From Serpens sp035306625 (GTDB lineage: Bacteria > Pseudomonadota > Gammaproteobacteria > Pseudomonadales > Pseudomonadaceae), in contig DATGNS010000255.1 in assembly GCA_035306625.1 (NCBI GenBank), positions 1 through 7,414 on the forward strand: a DNA stretch of 7,414 nt, given 5' to 3'. The notes beneath the pieces are model-generated. The model had not been told where the DNA came from, made no database searches, and was given only the letters and a program-made list of their open reading frames with translations. Made by a program: the position numbers and the translations under genes. This document shows, one piece after another, positions 5,730 to 7,414 of this stretch. How positions within the stretch are numbered: the first letter of the stretch is position 1; each line of letters begins with the position of its first letter.

Positions 5730-6813
5730 TCACGACACCCAGCTCGGTGTGATCCTCTGCGCCGAGGACCAGGACTCCCTGCGCACCGATATCTGTGACG
5801 AGCTCAGGGAGGCCGGCTACGGCGTGCTGGAGGCGACCAACGGCGACGAGACCCTGCGCCAGATTCATGCCGCCACCCCCGACCTGATCCTCTGCGACAT
5901 CAATATGCCGGGGCCCAACGGCTACGAGGTGCTGGCCGAGATACGCCGCCAGCGCCCCGACCTCGCCGACACCCCCTTCGTCTTTCTTACCGCCCTGAGC
6001 GACGCCCGTGAGGTCGTGGAAGGCAAGCGGCTGGGCGCCGACGACTACCTGGTCAAGCCCGTCGATTTCGACCTGCTGCTGGCCACCGTGGAGGCGCGCC
6101 TGCGCCAGGTGCGCCGCATGCGCGACAAGGCCGCTCGGGAGGTCAACGAGCTGCGCTGCGCCATGGCCAGGCTGCGCCAGCAAACATCCTCCCGAGCCTT
6201 CGACAGCGCGACTCGCGCGCTGGACCTGGTCGCTCCGGGCATGCTGCTGCTGGATGTTCGCGGCCGGGTACTGTTCGCCAACCGCGCCGCCCGGGCGCTG
6301 GCCTGCGCCGATAACGGCCTGCAGCTGAGCGATACCCTCGTCTCCACTCACCCCGCCCGGGCGCAGCAGCTGCGTCACACCATTCGCCTGGCGCTGGCCG
6401 CCGATTCGGAGCAGGAGGTGCACTGCCTGCGCCTGCCGCGCCAGGGCGAGCGGCGCGACCTGCTGCTCATCGCCTGCTCGCTGGGCGCCGAGTCCGACGA
6501 CCTCCCGATGCCACAGCCGACCGCCGTGGTGGTACTCGCGGATCCCGAGCAGCGCACGCATATGCCCCAGGAGGTGATCGCTCATCTTTTCGGGCTCACG
6601 CCCACCGAAGCCAGAATTGCCCTGGCGCTCGCCGACGGGCTGCGCACCGAGCAGATCGCCACGCGCATGGGCATCACCTCCACTACGGTGGCTTTTCATC
6701 TGCGCAACCTCTTCCAGAAGACCAGCACCCACCGCCAGGCCGAGCTGATTGCCGTCATCCTGACCGGCGCCATGACGGCAGCCCTGGAGCAGAAAGCGAT
6801 CGGCCACCGGTAG
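5713..6813 (+). CDS. Response regulator with REC, PAS-like and LuxR-type HTH regions (366 aa)
   Basis: Residues 12-130 form a complete receiver domain: acidic pair Glu18-Asp19, phosphoacceptor Asp62 in LCDINMPGPNG, Thr93 and Lys115 followed by proline. A basic helical linker (131-157) follows. Residues 168-280 look like a PAS-type domain (GMLLLDVRGRVLFANRAA and later VVVLADPE). Residues 290-350 form a LuxR/GerE-type helix-turn-helix with LTPTEARIALALADG, then ITSTTVAFHLRNLFQKT and RQAEL. The usual NarL/FixJ-type regulator is about 210 residues with REC directly before the HTH, so the inserted PAS-like module is unusual. The C-terminal half resembles stand-alone PAS-LuxR regulators, as if a receiver had been fused to one. 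It is the obvious partner of the kinase whose gene it overlaps by 17 bases. Phosphorylation, and perhaps a small ligand or redox cue at the PAS-like region, would control DNA binding. The target genes are unknown; the divergent envelope cluster and its own operon are candidates. Confidence 0.94.
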   Translation: MWNPADHDTQLGVILCAEDQDSLRTDICDELREAGYGVLEATNGDETLRQIHAATPDLILCDINMPGPNGYEVLAEIRRQRPDLADTPFVFLTALSDAREVVEGKRLGADDYLVKPVDFDLLLATVEARLRQVRRMRDKAAREVNELRCAMARLRQQTSSRAFDSATRALDLVAPGMLLLDVRGRVLFANRAARALACADNGLQLSDTLVSTHPARAQQLRHTIRLALAADSEQEVHCLRLPRQGERRDLLLIACSLGAESDDLPMPQPTAVVVLADPEQRTHMPQEVIAHLFGLTPTEARIALALADGLRTEQIATRMGITSTTVAFHLRNLFQKTSTHRQAELIAVILTGAMTAALEQKAIGHR

Positions 6814-6820
6814 CGACATC

Positions 6821-6838
6821 CTTCCGCACAGCGGGAAG
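6821..6838 (+). terminator. Weak hairpin after the signalling operon
   Basis: CTTCCGC pairs with GCGGAAG (one extra G bulged) around an ACA loop, 8 bases after the regulator stop. No T-tract follows, so it is at most a weak or factor-dependent terminator. Its place between two separate units is the main support. Confidence 0.3.
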
Positions 6839-6848
6839 CGCATGCCGG

Positions 6849-6857
6849 TGGTATCAT
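6849..6857 (+). promoter_or_regulatory. Possible extended -10 promoter for yejK
   Basis: TGG followed by TATCAT matches an extended -10 element (TGn plus five of six bases of TATAAT). It lies 35 bases before the yejK start, which would give a short 5' leader. No good -35 is visible, as can be the case for extended -10 promoters. Confidence 0.4.
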
Positions 6858-6891
6858 CCGGCCCCCGCTGTCCGACGCTGCAGGAGCCCCC

Positions 6892-7414
6892 ATGCCGATT
6901 CTCAACGCCATCGTCCACCGCATCGAGAAACCCGATGGCGCCGCGGCCAGACTGCTGGCGGCCGAGCAGCCGCTGCCGCCGAGCGACGCCCTGGATGCGC
7001 TGCTGGAAGGGCTCAACAAGGCCTACCACGCCAAGAGCAAGGCGTGGGGGCACTTTCGCGATGCCGACGATGCCGAGGGTGCGGCCCCCTCCTCCCTGGC
7101 CGGGGAGCTGGCCGACTATCTCGCCGAGCGGCGGGACTTCGTTGCCCTGACCCGCGCCATCGCCGAACGCCTGGCCCCCCTGGTGGAAGCCCACCTGCCT
7201 CTGGGCGGCGACCTGCTCTGCCTGGACACGCGCTTCGGCGACGCCCGTTTCTTGACCCTGGCCCTGCTCCATCACCGGGAGGGCTTTGCCGTGGACGACA
7301 CGCTCCGCGTGACCCCGGCGCGCCAGCTCAACCTGGCCCAGATGAGCCTGGCGGCGCGCCTCGACCTGGCTCAGTGGCAAGCCGGCGACTCCCGCCAGTA
7401 TCTCTCCTGGACCC
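6892..7414 (+). CDS. yejK: Nucleoid-associated protein YejK (NdpA), 3' end outside the window
   Basis: The first 174 residues are visible; the family is usually about 330-350 residues, so roughly half is missing. The match rests on LNKAYHAKSKAWGHFRD at about 42-58, which parallels the LHRVYSAKNKAYGLF region of E. coli YejK, and on a later segment with QLNLAQMSLAARLDLAQW, which parallels its [20 protein letters not shown] region. YejK is a cytoplasmic protein found associated with the nucleoid; its exact biochemical role is not well settled. The ATG at 6892 has an AGGAG site 5 bases upstream. A possible extended -10 promoter precedes it, and a 78-base gap separates it from the response regulator, so it is probably transcribed on its own. 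Nothing suggests a functional link with the signalling operon. Confidence 0.93.
   Translation, partial: MPILNAIVHRIEKPDGAAARLLAAEQPLPPSDALDALLEGLNKAYHAKSKAWGHFRDADDAEGAAPSSLAGELADYLAERRDFVALTRAIAERLAPLVEAHLPLGGDLLCLDTRFGDARFLTLALLHHREGFAVDDTLRVTPARQLNLAQMSLAARLDLAQWQAGDSRQYLSWT

Noticed and set aside
5674..7380. A long open frame (568 codons) on the minus strand opposite the regulator and yejK
   Set aside because: It lies antisense to genes with clear REC, HTH and YejK motifs, crosses their intergenic gap, and has the Gly/Gln/Val-rich composition typical of mirror frames in GC-rich DNA.

Overview
The window is GC-rich (well over 60% by eye), tightly packed and entirely bacterial. It suggests a gammaproteobacterium, most likely a Halomonas-like or Pseudomonas-like organism. 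The evidence is a YejK/NdpA nucleoid-associated protein, which is a gammaproteobacterial family, and a DUF4892-like + OmpA protein of a type I associate with that part of the class. The genus is inferred, not shown. I see no rRNA, tRNA, mobile element, CRISPR array or phage gene.

Left half (1-3613, minus strand): four genes read leftward from a divergent intergenic region. In transcription order they are an exported DUF4892-like/OmpA-C protein, a membrane-anchored WD40-like propeller protein only 18 bases later, a polytopic inner-membrane protein of unrecognised family, and a small exported protein cut by the window edge. All four carry export or membrane signals, so the block looks like an envelope gene cluster. 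The 104- and 123-base gaps before the third and fourth genes leave room for extra regulation. A strong hairpin lies in the last gap.

Middle (3614-3798): a 185-base divergent intergenic region, somewhat less GC-rich than the genes. It contains a possible 14-codon acidic leader ORF whose stop codon touches the start codon of the next gene.

Right half (3799-6813, plus strand): a compact three-gene signalling operon with overlapping reading frames. It encodes a small periplasmic protein with a sulfite-oxidase/molybdopterin-binding-like fold but no cysteine at all, a two-transmembrane sensor histidine kinase, and a response regulator of unusual architecture (REC, PAS-like region, LuxR-type HTH). 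A plausible reading is that the periplasmic protein is a sensing or accessory partner of the kinase, which phosphorylates the REC domain and so controls LuxR-type DNA binding. This is the most interesting system in the window. It recalls E. coli, where the sulfite-oxidase-fold protein MsrP is encoded beside a two-component system (HprRS), but here the putative sensor protein lacks the molybdenum-ligating cysteine.

Right edge (6892-7414): the start of yejK (ndpA), with its own ribosome binding site and a plausible extended -10 promoter. It is probably independent of the signalling operon.
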